Positions 1-11,749 of a DNA stretch of 64,000 bases are shown in pieces. Positions within the stretch are counted from its first letter, which is position 1. Every line of letters begins with the position of its first letter. The notes below the pieces were generated by a model. That model was not told the DNA's origin and ran no database searches. It was given only the letters and a program-made list of their open reading frames with translations. Location: the NCBI RefSeq assembly GCF_019175385.1, contig NC_083337.1, forward strand, positions 43,624,938-43,688,937, in the 5' to 3' direction. The DNA is from Lycium barbarum (lineage: Eukaryota > Streptophyta > Magnoliopsida > Solanales > Solanaceae). The position numbers and the translations under genes are program-made.

Positions 1-1054
1 TTGGGACTACACGCCCACCGACGTAACCATGCAGTCATAATCATATACTAAAACAGGCAAGTCCGGATGAATAGCACTCGCTGGACCGCTGATGATGCTC
101 CTATAAAGGCACGTCTTCAGTAAACCTGTCTTGACCTGTGGCATGAGATGCAGGTCCCGAAATGGAATAGTCAGTACGAAAAATATGTACTGAGTATGTA
201 AGGAAGGATAAAATACGGTAATGAAACAAGACAGTCCAGAAGATGTATAATGAAAGTCATAACCCGAAGACAATCAATATGCAGTGCATGATAAAAACCA
301 TATGTAATTTGCAATATAGTGTGTGTGTGTGTGTGTGTGTATAACGTACCCAGCCCTGGTGGGACTCGGTGAGATATCGTACCCGACTCTTTAGGGACTC
401 GATAAATAAACATCATCATCTGCATACCCTCCTGCGTCTGGGGAAACTTCATATCATTATCATAACGTATCCGGCTCCTTTCCGGGACTTGGTAAACAGA
501 CCCAACTGATCAGTGGTTGCATATCTACGTGTCGTACCCGACCGACTATAGCGCGGTTCGGTAAGTAAAATAGTACAAATAGAGTGTATATATAAATGCA
601 TGCAGAGTTCAAGAAATAGACATGAGCCTTTCAAAGTGACGTAAAGTCGTGACCTCCGAATTATTTATGCAATGTATATCGAGGCCAAAAGGACAATGAA
701 TAATAGTTATGATATCAATAAACAAGCATAAGGATTGCACGTGACATTTTATGGAATTTAACAAGGGTCAAGGTATGCGCACTAACGGAATTTTAATCAC
801 AATCAATAAGCCCTTTTAGAGAAAATTGTATAAAATATACTTTCCATAAATTCGGTAAATCTCATAAAACATGGCTTTTTCTCAAAATCCAGCTTTCTTA
901 TAAAAACGAATCCTTTCTTTGTAAAACTTCGGACAGTTCGAATGGAGGAGCATGCACGCTAAATAGCTCTAAGACTCATGCCAAGGAAATGAGGATAGCT
1001 AAACCTTACATACCTGTCTCTGCTGCCTTGCTAATCCCGACTTGCTCCCTTATT
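1..1054 (-). mobile_element. LTR fragment K (Tekay-like, minus orientation)
   Basis: This is part of a minus-oriented gypsy LTR that runs off the left edge. It carries the inverted repeat CAGTAC...GTACTG at 172-192 followed by GAGTATGTAAGG, and two or three degenerate copies of the hairpin repeat (CGTACCC...GGGACTCGGTG) at about 346-500. The same blocks occur in the same order in the better-preserved LTRs at 15646-17628 and 23229-25592. There is no coding capacity. It ends abruptly at 1054, where LTR F begins, so F probably inserted into it; F's far end is not found, so a target duplication cannot be tested. Confidence 0.7.
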
Positions 1055-4000
1055 TGTAACGACCCGTTCTATTGTTACGATGAATTTTGAAATATTCATG
1101 ACGCTGGCTCTTGGAGACATACTTGAACCTTCCCTTGCAACTTGGGAACAGTTAACTTGATCGGGAATCATATGAGTTGCGCGTGAAGAATTAGATCAGG
1201 GCCCCTTGGGCCCAATTTTACCACTTCGGCGCCATCCAGGTAACCCAAGCAGTGCCGTAGTAGCGGCTTGGTACCCGCAAAAGTGGCATAGTAGAGAATC
1301 CTCAGGCGGTCCCTTTGAGGCAGAAGCGTTATCGCTGAAGCGGTGGGTAGATCGCCCCAGCGGTCACGAACAATGATTCCACCTATTTAAGTGACAATTT
1401 AGGAATTGGCTTCATTTTTCCAAATCCTAAAGGGGCCAGCCAACCCTGAGGTAGTTATAGAGCCAAAAATGATGTTTTCTTGGGGAAGGTTATTTCCCTA
1501 ACTTATTCCATCACTCTTCCTAGTATTGATTCTCATCAAAGGTCATTTGCTTAGAATCACAAATGGCCATCTCAAATCTCTTAAGTTCCCAAAAAGATGA
1601 ATCCATTGTCTTCTTAGTATAAACCCTTAGATTATTTTTCCCTTGTTCATTATCCCAGCTTGGTTCTTAAATCTAATCCTTATTTTCCCATTGGAAACAC
1701 AAATAAGCCTCTACTTTGGATCTTGGAAATGGGTTTCTTGGAAATAAGCCTAAAATGGCAAATTGACCAAACTAATGACTTGAATATGGTCATGATTGTC
1801 CTAAATAAAGGTTGATTGATGAACTAGCTTAGTGAAATTTAATCTAAAGACGAAATAGATTTCGTATCTACCTCATCAATGTTGGGGTCCTCGATAAATG
1901 CGCTAAATAGTGAATATTACTCTTGGGTCTCATGGGTGTCTCCAAACCTCTTGTGTGGTTATGCTATGGTGCTGAGTTGAAGAATCAATGGATGTTCATG
2001 GCGCCCGCTCGGCAATGAGGTAGGTTATGGCTTCCTCTCGATAGACTCTGGTTAGTTTTCCATATTGTTGTGTTAGAAGAAACGGAGAGTGCATGTATAG
2101 GAAATCGAAGATTTGGGATGGAATTCTAGGATGGTATTGTTATGTGTGACTTGTTTGTTCAGTCTTGTGGCCTGTAGACTCCTTAGGTATGGATGTGGTT
2201 TTTGTTGATTATCGGTGGATTTATGTAACTTGGAGTAGATGGTGGAATCTAATTGTGCCTATCGATGAAAACTTCCGATAATACGTGATTATTTGTAGTG
2301 AATCTAAACGCTAGATGGGAAGATAAAATGTATCATGGTAGTGATTGATGTCCTAGTTAAATTGCGACAAATGACTCGAGTGTAAGGTGAGATTCTTATC
2401 CTAAACAAATATGCTGATTTAGGGAAATGGTAGTATCGTATATCAATTGATTGACCTGATGTGTGTTGGGACTAGTCACCTCGTTATATATGCTTGATTG
2501 TTCAACAGTGTTGGTTTGATGCCATGTGTAATTGGTAAATATCGAACTCTGTTTGTCGTCTTGATTCAGATAGAATTGACATACCTGTTGTTCGTATTTG
2601 TATTTGATATATGTTGGCATACCCACTGTTGGTATTGTGATGTGATAAGTTGCTGGCGTACCACGTTAAGGTATTTGTGATATTGAACTTGATTGTTAAT
2701 GACTGACTTATGCATTGCACGCATTTTCTAATATTCATCATGCATGGCCGATACCCGGTGATGATCTGGTGTCGTTGATTGAGCAAAACTGATACTTTGA
2801 TAAACTTTTTTACTTGAGTGATTGTGAGAAAGCCGATGTCCGAGGTTCAATTCCGGAATCGTTGATTGAGTGAAACTGATATTTGACAGACTTTTTTACT
2901 TGAGTGATTGTGAGTTGGCCGATGTCCGATGAGTTATCTCAGGCATCGTTGTTGTATGGTCGATTCCGATGTTATCCCAGAATCGTTGTTAGTGCATGGA
3001 CTTCGCGGGTCTCCCAGGGTGGTGTCGGTGAGACTCCCCCCGTGAGTAATTAGCCAGGGTCCCGTCTATCTGTTGGGAAAAGATTCGACATGGGTGGCAC
3101 TTACACTTCGCGAGTCACGCTGGGTTGTGCTACCGAGACGTCGATATTTCCCTCCGAAGAACATGTGTACACTTCGTTTGCATGGCATGGCATTGCATTC
3201 ATACAATTATTGCACTGCATTGCATTATGACTTGATTGAGATGTTGTGATGATTGGATTATGACTATTAGATTATTGTGATCATTGGATTGGAACGGATA
3301 TATTCGGGCTTGACATATTTGCGTTTAGATGCTTTACATAGGCAAAGACGGACAATTGGACTCGATTATGTGTGTGTTATATTGTTGACTTTTGCCCGTC
3401 AAATCAACCTAAAATTAGTCATAAGTTATTCTAAGCGAGGTAGGATAAAGAGGAATGGTAACGTTGAGGTCGCCCCTAAACACAAATGTAAGATTTGGGA
3501 AATTACATATATGCTGAGAATCTGTGTAGGAAATTGGTTTACTTATAATTCATTAGAGGGTAGTTATGGCCTAAGGCATATTAGCATTGTGATGTGTATA
3601 TGGATATGTGATTTGGTTTAGTGATTGTCATCATTATTTATTAACTCTTTACCAATATGTATTACTAACCATTGTCAGCCTATGATACTTACTCAGTACG
3701 CGTGTTTTGTACGGATATTGCACTTGCTGCACCCTTTTCGGGGTGTAGATTATTTTAGTTATTTGATTGATGTGAAGAGGAACTCACGGTGCCTATCTAA
3801 AAGGCCTCCTGCCACTTCATTCGGGATGGAGGATGTGTCGTAGATTGTAATGGTAATCCGAGTCAATAGTCGCTCTTGTACTAGTCTAAACCAGGTCATG
3901 GGAAGTCGTATCGAGTTTGTAAATTGGTGTCGGTGTAACCTATAAACTTGTGCTCATTGAATATTTATAAATGGAATTCTGTTGTATTTCTTAATTATCA

Positions 4001-4109
4001 AATGCTTTTAAATGGATGTCGTGTGATTGCAACATTTTATAAATGAGAAGGTTCGCCTACCAAGGTAGGAAGATAGGTGCCCGCACAAACCCGAATTTGG
4101 GTCGTGACA
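1055..4109 (+). mobile_element. LTR of gypsy element F
   Basis: This is a 3,055 bp LTR beginning TGTAACGACCC and ending GGTCGTGACA, followed four bases later by a tRNA-Met-like primer binding site, which makes it a 5' LTR. The stretch CCTATGATACTTACTCAGTAC near 3680-3700 and the terminal GGTTCGCCTACCAAGGTAGGAAGATAGGTGCC-type block at 4050-4082 recur in LTRs N and L, so these three form one LTR family. No matching 3' LTR is seen in the window; the element is truncated or rearranged downstream. ORFs inside it are not conserved and I do not regard them as genes. Confidence 0.8.
1219..1391 (+). promoter_or_regulatory. Presumed LTR promoter of F: GCGG-type palindrome cluster and TATA-like site
   Basis: Several degenerate copies of a short palindromic motif of the type CCGCTNNAGCGG lie at 1219-1368 (for example ATCGCTGAAGCGGT at 1331-1344). 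A TATA-like CTATTTAAG follows at 1383-1391. The same motif family stands upstream of the TATA-like site of LTR L. The promoter role is inference from position. Confidence 0.4.
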
Positions 4110-4112
4110 AGT

Positions 4113-4125
4113 TGGTATCAAAGCC
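4113..4125 (+). other. Primer binding site of F
   Basis: TGGTATCAAAGCC lies four bases after the LTR end. It matches the complement of the 3' end of initiator tRNA-Met with one change (CAAAG for CAGAG) and sets the plus-strand orientation of F. Confidence 0.8.
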
Positions 4126-4820
4126 TAGGTTACCGATCTACTAGGTACAAGAGCAATGTCTAGTAGTCTTGTGGAATGGTACATAGACGTCCGTACCCGT
4201 CCGCGGAAGGCTATTGGTATCTAGATGATTCCAATTGGTATCTACGCGCGAAAAACAAGTTGTATTTGAAATCAGATCTGATATGTGTGAAGTGTGGTCG
4301 AGTTAAGATTTTAGTGGCGAAACAATCCAAGTTGGTATAACATTGCTGCCAGTTATTACGCCCGAGCGGTCAGCATACCGCTATAGCGTTACTGCTGCAG
4401 CGGGTAGGCCACCGCTGAAGCGGCTCCTTCCATTTTCTCTTCTACCGCTTCTGCGATTATTCCATCGCCGAAGTGGGACCGCCAAAGCGATACTACCAGA
4501 TTCAAAGGCCTGAACCCTTCCCTTGTTTTCACCCTGATTCCCCTGTTTTAGTCAATTAACAGACTAGATAAACTGCAACAACAATTCAAAACAGCCGTTA
4601 TGTCACAACAAGCCTGACAAGGGCAAGAATCATTCGAGTCACTACTACGAAAATGACTATCATCACCAAAACAAAGAAGCTAAGCAGTTTAACATTATCC
4701 AAACAGGAGAAACAAAACAAACCATAGAAAAAGAAAGATTGTCTGAAACATGCAAGCCCGACATGGGCAAGCATAACATCATCAAAATAAAGAGGGGGAG
4801 GGGAGTCTCGAATCATCCAT
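4126..4820. other. F leader joined to unassigned sequence with GCGG palindromes
   Basis: 4126-4340 resembles the leader that follows the PBS in gypsy elements of this type (a variant of 'ATGTCTAGTAG' at 4157). From about 4355 to 4500 there are some seven degenerate copies of the ACCGCTNNAGCGGT motif, as in the promoter clusters of F and L, suggesting a second LTR fragment of that family. 4500-4820 is AT-rich with a purine run near 4790-4804 (AGAGGGGGAGGGGAG). On the minus strand it would be the 3' flank of the ORF at 4821-5327. I recognise nothing else in it. Confidence 0.4.
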
Positions 4821-5327
4821 CTAGCTCATGGCGTCACCATCGTCAGAGCTGCCGACTGCCTCCACCTGCCCAGCTGCACCACCAGCCTCACGAGGCATCT
4901 CTAGAAAGGAATACCTGTCAGAGTCATCCTCATCGCCCACGGGAATCGACACGTCAGGGCGCATGGTGTCCCATATGGCCTTAGTCCCTCTCCAGTTATA
5001 GACAACCACTTTATCCTGTGATCTGTTCCTGGCAACCTCAGCATCGAACTCCTGGTGAAGTTTCCTGTAGTTTGTGGCCAAGGTGGAATAGACTGTCTGC
5101 ATGGAGGAAACCGACTCTCCCATAGTCTTCTGGGTGTTGAAATAACCCTTCATCTCATCCTTGGTAACAAAGGAGACAACATCACCCGATGAACTGGAAC
5201 CATCAGCTGAAATGGGTATCGCCTGGAACATGGCCTCCATCTCATCAAAACGCGTCTCTATGCGCTCAAAGGGACCATGAAGGCAAGAGGCCCTAGCCCC
5301 GATCTCCTGACCGCCCTTGGGCATCAC
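4821..5327 (-). CDS. Uncharacterised 168-codon ORF, probably part of a transposon gene
   Basis: An uninterrupted minus-strand ORF of 168 codons, which I do not recognise. The protein has a hydrophilic, probably helical middle (residues 20-100, with heptad-like spacing in the region around TMGESVSSMQTVYSTLATNY), a WRGTKAIWDTMRPDVSIP segment near residue 115, and an acidic Ser/Asp-rich C-terminus ending DDGDAMS. The start shown may be internal: 25 bp further upstream LTR C begins, so the N-terminus may have been cut off by that insertion. It has normal amino-acid complexity and contrasts with the decayed surroundings. It could be the 3' end of an ORF of an unidentified, possibly non-autonomous element, or a captured gene fragment. 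Whether it is expressed is unknown. Confidence 0.4.
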   Translation of the reverse strand: MMPKGGQEIGARASCLHGPFERIETRFDEMEAMFQAIPISADGSSSSGDVVSFVTKDEMKGYFNTQKTMGESVSSMQTVYSTLATNYRKLHQEFDAEVARNRSQDKVVVYNWRGTKAIWDTMRPDVSIPVGDEDDSDRYSFLEMPREAGGAAGQVEAVGSSDDGDAMS

Positions 5328-5352
5328 TAACCTTTCTCCTCTTCCTACTCTC

Positions 5353-7000
5353 TATTACACCCCGTACTTTTGAAGAAACACTTATTAAATTTGAACATAA
5401 GTATGTTGAGCTATGGCTAAGTAAAACAACTTTGGATTATGAGAAACGAAGCATTATTAAGTATATTGTATGAGTAAAGGATGAATTACGATCTTGTAAG
5501 TCGTAACCGGGAAGGACAACCTTGGAACCAAAGGAAATGACTATTATCAAGTATGATTAATGAAAAATATCATGCGTGGAGAGTTTCAAAGATTCCAGGA
5601 ACAACCAAATCGAAGAAAATAAGTTTGTCAAAAATTTGGAAAAAGTTAGTAGAATTTTTGACAGAATTTCAAGTCAACTTTGGAGGGGTATATCTCCAGG
5701 TATATTTGGATTTTAAGGCATTTCAAAAGCCTAAAATGAAGTTCGTCGAGTCTAGTTCCAACGCCACAAACCGCTCATTGATACGAAATTGGAGTAGAGA
5801 ATTATGGACGTTACAATTTAGGCTGACAGAGCAAAAACGCGTGCTACAGCAACCGACGTGCTACAGTAACTGCTACAGTCCGAACCGACTTTGGCATCTT
5901 ATAAAAGGGCTATTAACCCTCATTTTTCATCCAATACACTTCTCTAAACCTCCAGAAAATTCTGGAACCTTCCCCAACCTTCATCCATTAAACTTTAGCC
6001 CAAAATTAAGTATAATCCATGAATTTAAGTCTGAACAACGTACAGTTGTGATTATAAAATCATATAGCGACGGGTTTTGGCTCAAGTTCAAGGGGGAAAA
6101 TGAAGATATCGCAATATTAACGGGATTAAGGTATGAATCTCTTCTTATTAATGCTAATTTCGGTTTACTTACGGATATAAAGTTGTTAAATAGTCGTATA
6201 ACGAGTTGGTTAGCTATGGAACTTGGAAAACATCGTGTGGCATGTTTATGGAACATGATGGTGTTGGAAATGATGTTTTTGATGTTGGTATTGCTGTTGT
6301 TGTTGTTGTTATTATTATTGGTTGTTGGATTGTGTTTTCGGGCTAGGCATATAAACAGAGGAGATGCTGCCCGAATTTCAGCAGATTCTAAAAGGATTTT
6401 AATTAAAGGCTTAAGACAAGCATATCCTGATGAGCCTAACGATAGTACGAGTGGTTTTATATGTAGATTGCGAGACAGGAAGTAGGTTGGAAAGTCGAGA
6501 AGTAAGCTTCCAGGTATGTTAAGGCTTTCCCTTTCTTTCATTTTACCATGATCCTATGACATGAGCGAACAACGAGTAATCGAGTCTCCATATCATTCTA
6601 CTCTTAGAGGTACTAGGAGTTCTACTCTTAGAAGTACTAGGAGTATCTCAGTTCTTGATGATCCTATACCCCCTTGTTAGGATTGTCCCTTCTGTTCATG
6701 GCTCATGAGTTTTGTATCATGATAATGTTAGTTCATATTTATGCATTGCATTCATTTACATATATGCATATTGACCTGTGACCAGAAGGCGTTATATACG
6801 CGTTTATTATATGTATATGGGGTATGGGGAAAGATCGAGGCGTTATATACGCATTACCACCTGATCAGCTGGTACACAGTGATGATGATTATGATGCCCA
6901 AAAGGGCTGCCCGAATGGGTCTATATGATATATGGATCGGGTCATATGTTCCTCAGCATTATTATATGGGATATGGATCGGGTCGTATGTTCCTCGGCAC
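5353..7000 (+). mobile_element. 5' LTR of non-autonomous element C, 3' end deleted
   Basis: Begins TATTACACCCCGTAC (a mutated TGTTACACC) and matches 11055-11300 closely over the first 246 bp. A TATA box (TATAAAAGG) lies at 5900-5908. The LTR motif GAGGAGATGCTGCCCGAAT is at 6359-6377. Near 6917-6990 a 'GGATCGGGTC' unit is repeated. The expected 3' end of the LTR (TCGTGACA) and the PBS are missing: LTR-type sequence runs directly into the post-PBS leader at about 7000-7020. The 310-codon ORF at 5553-6485 lies wholly within the LTR and contains a simple Leu run; I regard it as chance. Confidence 0.75.
5842..5908 (+). promoter_or_regulatory. Presumed LTR promoter of C
   Basis: Three copies of the motif (C)TGCTACAG or GTGCTACAG lie at about 5840-5880, immediately followed by TATAAAAGG at 5900-5908. 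The equivalent TACTGTAGCA motifs are clustered in LTR D at 17179-17226, in reverse orientation as expected. Promoter function is inferred. Confidence 0.5.
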
Positions 7001-10000
7001 TATGACCCTAGGGTGTGTCTACAAGCCGTGTCCGTAGACTCTTGTTTATGGGTGTGAAGCGCGCCACACTTATAAACAAGAGGTTGCAGGGCATTTAGGA
7101 ACTATTGACCCTTCTTTCTCATCTTAGGTCGTGTCGTAGAGATAAATTATAGGATGTGATGTCCCTGATTCTAATCCTAAATGTTTTTATTGTGGATGAG
7201 CAATTGATTACACCGCTATGAAATAATTGACGAGAATTGAAGTTGTTATTCTGAAACGTATGTTTCTTGCCTTATTGATATTGATAGACTTTGATATGAG
7301 AACCTGAGCTAAATGTTACGGGTATTGTGGTCGCCCTGTGAGGCATTAGATGTGTTTTCTAGGCAGTGTGCAGGAATGAGGCAGTAAGAAGTATAGAGGA
7401 AACTCTGCCAAAATTTTTACAAATTGAATTGTTTGAATGTCTATGCTATAGAAAAAGAATGAAGGAAAAATGTGACAATCGGATGTTTGGTAAGTCATGA
7501 TTGAATAAACAATTATGAGATGCCTTCAAAGAGAAGTTTTAGAATGATTGTAATTTAATTTAAGGGAAGAACCATAGAGGGGGGAAATTATTAGTAATTA
7601 AAAGAGTTGGAATGAGTGCATTCGATATTGCAGAGAATTGACATTATTGAAGATATAGGGAAAGTTGACACTAAGAATTCAAGTGCAGTATTACAATTTA
7701 TAGATTGGTGAGTAAGAGATAATGAAGAGATATTGATAAGGGAAAGAAAGCTAATGAGTAGGGAAAGTTTTACTCTAGAAGTTTATACATATACATAAGA
7801 TCAGGACGGGTTGATGATAGGCACACTGCTCGTTTATCAGACTTCCCTATATGATATGGGTGTACATTGAGATTTAGAAGTCACCAGTCATTCGACTTCA
7901 AGGGGATTTTGAGTATTTGATAGTTGGTATAATTCTGAGAATCATGATGGCCAAGTTACTTCGGGTATAATTGATGACCTTGAACTCAAGAATGAGAAAT
8001 AATTAGGTAGGTTGGTTTGCATTTATGATTGTTTTATGGATTGCTTATACAACTTCTAAATGTGATGTTGCTTGGCCGACGAAGGAAGTATAGATTGTAT
8101 CAACCTTAGGAATACGTGGTGTATTTCTGGCTAATCCTTATAACAAGACTTCACCTCAATTTTTTTTTCAAACGGGTGTTGTGAAGGTTATTTAACGATA
8201 GAGAAATTAGGTGTGATGTCGATTTATGTGTAAAGAGAGAAAAGAGTAGGTGTACAAGTAAAGATAAAATATCGCAAGGATCGATTCAGTTGCTACAGGA
8301 AAGTAAAGGATGTGAGGTTGATTATTTTAGACAAGGAGACAGGGTACAAGTAGGAGTAAAGATTTTTAAGTAAAGTTATATCGCCGGGATTCACAGTTAG
8401 GATGTAGAAAGATATTCTAGGAAGACCTACAGATTTAGACATACGAAAAAAGGAATATGAGAAACCAGAATAGCCCGAGGGAAATTAGGAGCATATGAGC
8501 TTTGCAATTAGAATTTCAAAATAATCGTGAGGTATGAGTCTGGCTAGTTGTTCAAAAGAGGGGAGATGTATTAAAGCTACAGATTCAGGACAAAAATCAA
8601 ATGGCAACGGGATATCTCGCAAGAAAAGGTGTTGAAAAGCGACAAAAAGATAAGTCATGAGTGGCTACATCGAGTATTATGTATACCCTTATGATTGATG
8701 TTACGACTTGTTAAAAGTATTGATTATGTTGTATGTCAAAATTGAGGTAGCAAGTGCTACAAAGAGAATCAGGATTGTCTTTTCTTGAGAATCAAAGTCA
8801 GATGGCAGTAACGCAATCAAATATGTAAGCATGAGCATGAGGAAAAAGAAGGTTATGATATCATGAAGATGAGAGAAACCTGGACAAGGAAAACGTATAC
8901 CCATTGAGGGTCAGGTAATATATATTTGAGGAAAAGTTTAGGATAAAAGCAGGAAAACAGACGATAGGATTAAATTTAAATAAATCAATGGGAGATAGAG
9001 ACAAAAGATGAATGTGAGGACCCCAGAACCAACCTATACGACCTCATAACCAGAACTAAGAAGGTTGAACCCATGATTGGTACGCCTATTTAAGGGAAGG
9101 AAGCACCCCAAGAAGAGATTTTCAGCGTCTAAAGGGATTCAGACTCGTAACGGAATACTCCAAAGTTTCCTAACCTAAGAGTAAAGGATGACTAATGGAA
9201 ACAGGAAAGGATGTACATTGGGAGGATTTCATGATAAGAACAAGAACCGATAGAACACTAGAAGGACTATGATGCCTAGCTGTGATGCAAACAAGTAGTT
9301 AAGAAGAATTACGGGACAAAATGAGCTAGGCTAATGAAAGGGCGAGTCGTGGGAATGGATGGTGTGGAGTATCAACTTTTAATGGTATAGTATAAACCTA
9401 AATCTAATAGTCGGACACTCCATAAGGGCCTAATGAATTTCGATGTCCCCATTAATTTATTAGCCTAGAAGGATTACTAGTCATGAAGGGTAGAAGTGAA
9501 AAGACAATAAAGAAGGCGTCTGAATTGTATTCGACATGTATAAGCATTTTGATTTGATACAATAACTCAACTAGCAAAAAGAAAAATAAGTTAAACCATG
9601 CGATGAAAAGAACTTTGGAATTATATGGAATAGAGGAGTTGAAGGATCGCTAAGGTGGGCCAGATGACTATCAAAGACGGTTAACACTCCAAGGTTATGG
9701 GTACATGATAACATCCTTTAAAAAGAGGGAAAAATATATTTAATTATGAGATGAATGACAATATTCCCAAGCCCAAAAGAGGGAAATAAATTGGATTGAA
9801 GGAGTTAAATTTTGAGATGAACTGATATGTCAAGAATGTGCTAAAGAAAAGTGAGAATGGATTAAATGCAAGTATATCATGAGACAACCTGGGAAGGAGA
9901 ATAAGTTTCTCAAATGTGATACATTGTATTCTGGACCACGACTCGAATCACTCGCGCCGAAGAAATGTTAGGTAAATTTAAATATACAGTAATGTACTCT

Positions 10001-11040
10001 AAGGGGTAACATAAGGAGTAAGAAAGGCCGAATGTGACCAGGGATAAGTATAAGGGACAGTCGGGATTACTAAACAAAAGAACTTGTAGCACTAGAAGAA
10101 ATGAAAGCTTTAAAAGAGGAATAGTTACAGGAAGTTCAATAATCTTCAAAGAAAAGGAAGATAGTGTGCCTATGGATAGTAAGACAGTAGTACTGCCGGA
10201 GATTAGAGAGTACCTCGTAAGTCGTGAAATTCCAAGCAGTTGGCTATATCAATTGTGAGAGTGTATGACATAGAACCATATAAACAATCGTCATGCTGAA
10301 ATGACTAACAGAATGGTGCAAGGATGACGATAAGGAGCTGAAAAAGAATAGAGATTAGGTTAAGTCTCAATTAGTCACCGGTATAAGAGAGCCAAGGACC
10401 TAAGGAGGGAAGTATACTCGTATTGGAAGGAAACTGTGATTAAGTAGGATTTCATCTTAGTTCCGCGTTCATGAATTTATTTTGTAATTTTGCTAAAACT
10501 GAGGAGAGGAAATTGTAGGAAAAGTTCAAGTATGAATATAATGATATTTTAAGGAATTAAAGAGTCTGACCAAGGAATTAAAAGGAGACGGCATGGTATG
10601 TATACAAGGTCGACTGGTACAAAAAGGGAAAATCTAAGATAGCAACAAAGAAGCAATCAAGGAAAGGTGTCATATCTGAACAAGAGAATTTCTTTACTAG
10701 TAGAGAAGTAAGGAGCAAGGCAAATGAGTACAAGAATTAAGAGTGCTCATAGACCGGAAGAGAGCTGTAGCAATCATGAGTTAAGACTATCTTAATGGCA
10801 ACAGGTCCTAGGACGGTAACTAGATATCAGTTGATCACTGGGTACATACATAAGGACATCAGGATATGAAACTAATGAATGAGTTTGACAAAGAATTGGG
10901 AGAATATGAAAAAAAAAAAAGACTAATGAGCCCCTATTATAAGAGCATAGAGATCAGGAACTAAAGGAGGACAACCATTTCAAGAAATTAAGGATAGCAT
11001 AGTAAGCTCGCAAGTTACAACATTTGAGGATGAATGTTTC
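7001..11040 (+). mobile_element. Internal region of element C, no gag or pol
   Basis: About 4 kb between the damaged 5' LTR and the polypurine tract. It opens with the family leader: the inverted pair CTTGTTTATGGGTGTGAAG and CACACTTATAAACAAG at 7033-7082, then GCATTTAGGAACTATTGACC, as after the PBS in D. Near 7392-7420 is AGAGGAAACTCTGCCAAAAT, which recurs inside E. The remainder is strikingly purine-rich on the sense strand, has no ORF above about 80 codons, and shows no reverse transcriptase, integrase or gag motif to my eye. This is a LARD-like, non-autonomous structure. The acidic ORF and 5S-like segment of D and E are not recognisable here. Confidence 0.6.
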
Positions 11041-11054
11041 TAAAGGGGGAAGGA
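11019..11054 (+). promoter_or_regulatory. Stem-loop and polypurine tract of C
   Basis: AACATTTGAGGATGAATGTT (11019-11038) is a decayed copy of the consensus AACATTCGAGGACGAATGTT. It is followed by the polypurine tract TAAAGGGGGAAGGA (11041-11054), directly abutting the 3' LTR start TGTTACAC. The tract is the expected plus-strand primer. Confidence 0.8.
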
Positions 11055-11300
11055 TGTTACACACCATACTTTCGAAGAAGCACTTATTAAATTTGGACGT
11101 AAGTATGTCGAGCTATGGCTAAGTAAAATAACTTTGGATTATGAGGAACGAAGCATTATTAAGTATATTGTATGAGTAAAGGATGAATTACGATCTTGTA
11201 AGTCGTAACCGTGAAAGACAACCTTGGAACCAAAGGACATGACTATTATCAGGTATGATTAATGATAAATATCATGTATGGAGAGTTTCGGAAGATTCCA
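11055..11300 (+). mobile_element. 3' LTR of C, first 246 bp only
   Basis: TGTTACACACCATAC... matches the start of LTR C (5353-5598) nearly base for base, then stops at GATTCCA. Immediately after, the sequence switches into the inverted LTR of D. The rest of this LTR is absent. Confidence 0.85.
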
Positions 11301-11714
11301 GTACTGCAGCACGCGTTTCTGCTTTGTCAGCTGGACTTGTAACATCCATTATTCTCTACTCTGATGTCCTATCGATGAGCGGTTTGTTGCGTTGGAAACT
11401 AGACTCGACGAACTTCATTTTAGGCTTTTGTTTCACCTTAAAACACTTCATATGATAAGATATATGCGTCACCAAAGTTGGACCAAAATTTTCACGTAAA
11501 ACATTACCCATCCTTTCTCTAAAGTCGTACTACTTCATTTCTTCCACTCATTTACTTATAAAACCTTCCGGTATACCTTATATACATCCTTCACTCATTA
11601 AATATACTTAATACTGCTTGCTCCTTATCTTCGAAAGTGGTTTTACTTGACCATAACTCAACGTGCTTATGTTTCGAATTTGATAAGTGCTCTTTGAAGA
11701 TACAGAGTGTAGCA
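11301..11714 (-). mobile_element. 3' LTR of D, first 414 bp only (inverted)
   Basis: GTACTGCAGCACGCG... to GTGTAGCA matches 17215-17628 of the opposite LTR of D at the same length. On the minus strand this is the first 414 bp of the LTR. It abuts the truncated LTR of C head to head at 11300/11301. Confidence 0.85.
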
Positions 11715-11749
11715 TCCTTCCCCCTTTAAAACATTCATCCTCGAATGTT
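11715..11749 (-). promoter_or_regulatory. Polypurine tract and stem-loop of D
   Basis: Read on the minus strand, 11730-11749 is AACATTCGAGGATGAATGTT (one stem mismatch) followed by TTTTAAAGGGGGAAGGA, directly next to the LTR. It is the same arrangement as in C, A, H and E. Confidence 0.8.

Noticed and set aside
5553..6485. 310-codon plus-strand ORF
   Set aside because: It lies entirely inside LTR C, includes a simple Leu run from a TTG/TTA repeat, and has no family motif; long LTRs often contain chance ORFs.
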